Of a stretch of DNA of 6,913 nt, positions 6,505 to 6,913 are shown piece after piece (within the stretch, counting starts at the first letter, position 1; every line of letters starts with the position of its first letter). Source of the stretch: Spirochaetales bacterium (GTDB lineage Bacteria; Spirochaetota; Spirochaetia; B11-G9); contig JALTGJ010000426.1 in NCBI GenBank assembly GCA_027077185.1, positions 1-6,913 of the forward strand, written 5' to 3'. The translations under genes and the position numbers were made by a program. Under the pieces are notes generated by a model, which was not told the origin of the DNA, made no database searches, and worked only from the letters and a program-made list of their open reading frames with translations.

Positions 6505-6537
6505 GAAATTGCAAAACTAGAAGAGTTTTACAATTTC
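6505..6537 (-). terminator. Long inverted repeat between convergent genes, likely 3' end of the minus-strand gene
   Basis: Bases 6505-6518 pair with 6524-6537 around a 5-nt loop. As plus-strand RNA there is one C-A mismatch; as minus-strand RNA the same position is a G-U pair, so the stem of 14 is unbroken on that strand. The stop codon of the minus-strand gene (6528-6530) lies within it. T runs are imperfect: TATTTTTC some 14 nt past the stem on the minus strand, and TGTTTTC a few bases past it on the plus strand. It probably serves termination or 3'-end protection, perhaps for both directions. Confidence 0.5.
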
Positions 6538-6913
6538 AATGCTGTTTTCAAAGGATTATAAAGCTTATAGTTTTTAAAAGAAAGAATCTTTTTTTCTTCA
6601 ATTCCACAGGCAGCAATGCATTGTACTTGTTGTTCTTTAAATAATGGTGCAACCTTAGAAAAATTAAGCTTCCTTTCATCAATACGTTCGCTTTCTTTAG
6701 CTTCTATCAATAGCATTTGACTGTTTTTATCACAAATAAAATCAATTTCAACTCCGTTTTGGTCCCTGTAAAAAAACAGATCTTTCCCTGCTCTAAAACC
6801 ACTTTTAACTAATTCCATAAGGACCAAATTTTCCCATAGACTCCCCGAATAATGAGATTTTGTATAACCTTCTAAAGTATGGATATTTAGAAGAGCGCAG
6901 GCCAGTCCATTAT
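6528..6913 (-). CDS. AAA ATPase with DUF4143 domain, C-terminal part, cut by window end
   Basis: The minus-strand reading is open from the window edge (first full codon at 6911-6909) to a TAA at 6530-6528, giving 127 residues of a larger protein. The visible part begins NGLACALLNI and continues with GSLWENLVLMEL, the standard pattern of DUF4143 proteins, in which an N-terminal AAA ATPase (Walker A/B) is followed by this domain. Next come FFYRDQNGVEIDFI and LLIEAKESE: the E55-x-D57 ... E70-x-K72 arrangement resembles a PD-(D/E)XK nuclease-like core. The ATPase portion, normally about 250 residues, lies outside the window. Proteins of this family are numerous accessory genes of unknown role. 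It converges on the kinase gene with an 89-nt gap and has no evident link with the transport operon. A start inside the window (for example at the internal TTG or ATG) should not be assumed, because homology clearly extends to the edge. Confidence 0.87.
   Translation of the reverse strand, partial: NGLACALLNIHTLEGYTKSHYSGSLWENLVLMELVKSGFRAGKDLFFYRDQNGVEIDFICDKNSQMLLIEAKESERIDERKLNFSKVAPLFKEQQVQCIAACGIEEKKILSFKNYKLYNPLKTALKL

Noticed and set aside
1..6913. Search for tRNA, rRNA, CRISPR arrays, insertion sequences and riboswitches
   Set aside because: Almost all bases are in coding regions with clear families, and the intergenic gaps (at most 89 nt) are too short or lack the needed repeats and structures.

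Overview
The window holds one seven-gene plus-strand cluster plus the end of an unrelated convergent gene. In order: the 3' end of a glycerophosphodiester phosphodiesterase (GDPD) gene, a complete CUT1-type ABC importer (periplasmic binding protein, two permeases, ATPase), a second complete and divergent GDPD, a PfkB-family kinase, and, on the minus strand, the C-terminal part of an AAA/DUF4143 ATPase. The DNA is AT-rich. The binding protein's signal peptide ends in an AFA-GGQ-D-E stretch without a lipobox cysteine, a style very common in binding proteins of Spirochaetota (Spirochaeta/Treponema relatives). I therefore favour a spirochaete, but nothing here proves it.

Layout: 1-230 GDPD 3' end; 231-306 intergenic leader with a 12-bp palindrome (possible LacI-type operator) and a strong Shine-Dalgarno; 307-1713 binding protein; 1714-1782 spacer with a 14-bp hairpin that probably sets the ratio of binding protein to membrane components; 1783-2736 and 2749-3633 permeases; 3648-4724 ATPase; 4730-5545 GDPD with an 8-G run across its catalytic HRGG codons; 5569-6438 PfkB kinase; 6439-6527 convergent 3' ends with two hairpins; 6528-6913 DUF4143 protein on the minus strand. 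Gaps of 5 to 23 nt from the first permease to the kinase imply one transcript.

How the genes may work together: the importer belongs to the family that takes up sugars, glycerol-3-phosphate and glycerophosphodiesters. The complete GDPD lacks a signal peptide and so should act in the cytoplasm on what is imported, giving glycerol-3-phosphate plus an alcohol. As I remember it, the kinase closely resembles the Thermotoga maritima TM0415 group linked to myo-inositol. A coherent but unproven reading is a salvage route for glycerophosphoinositol (or a related polyol/sugar glycerophosphodiester): import, hydrolysis, then phosphorylation of the released polyol. No RNA genes, CRISPR arrays, insertion sequences or origins were seen.
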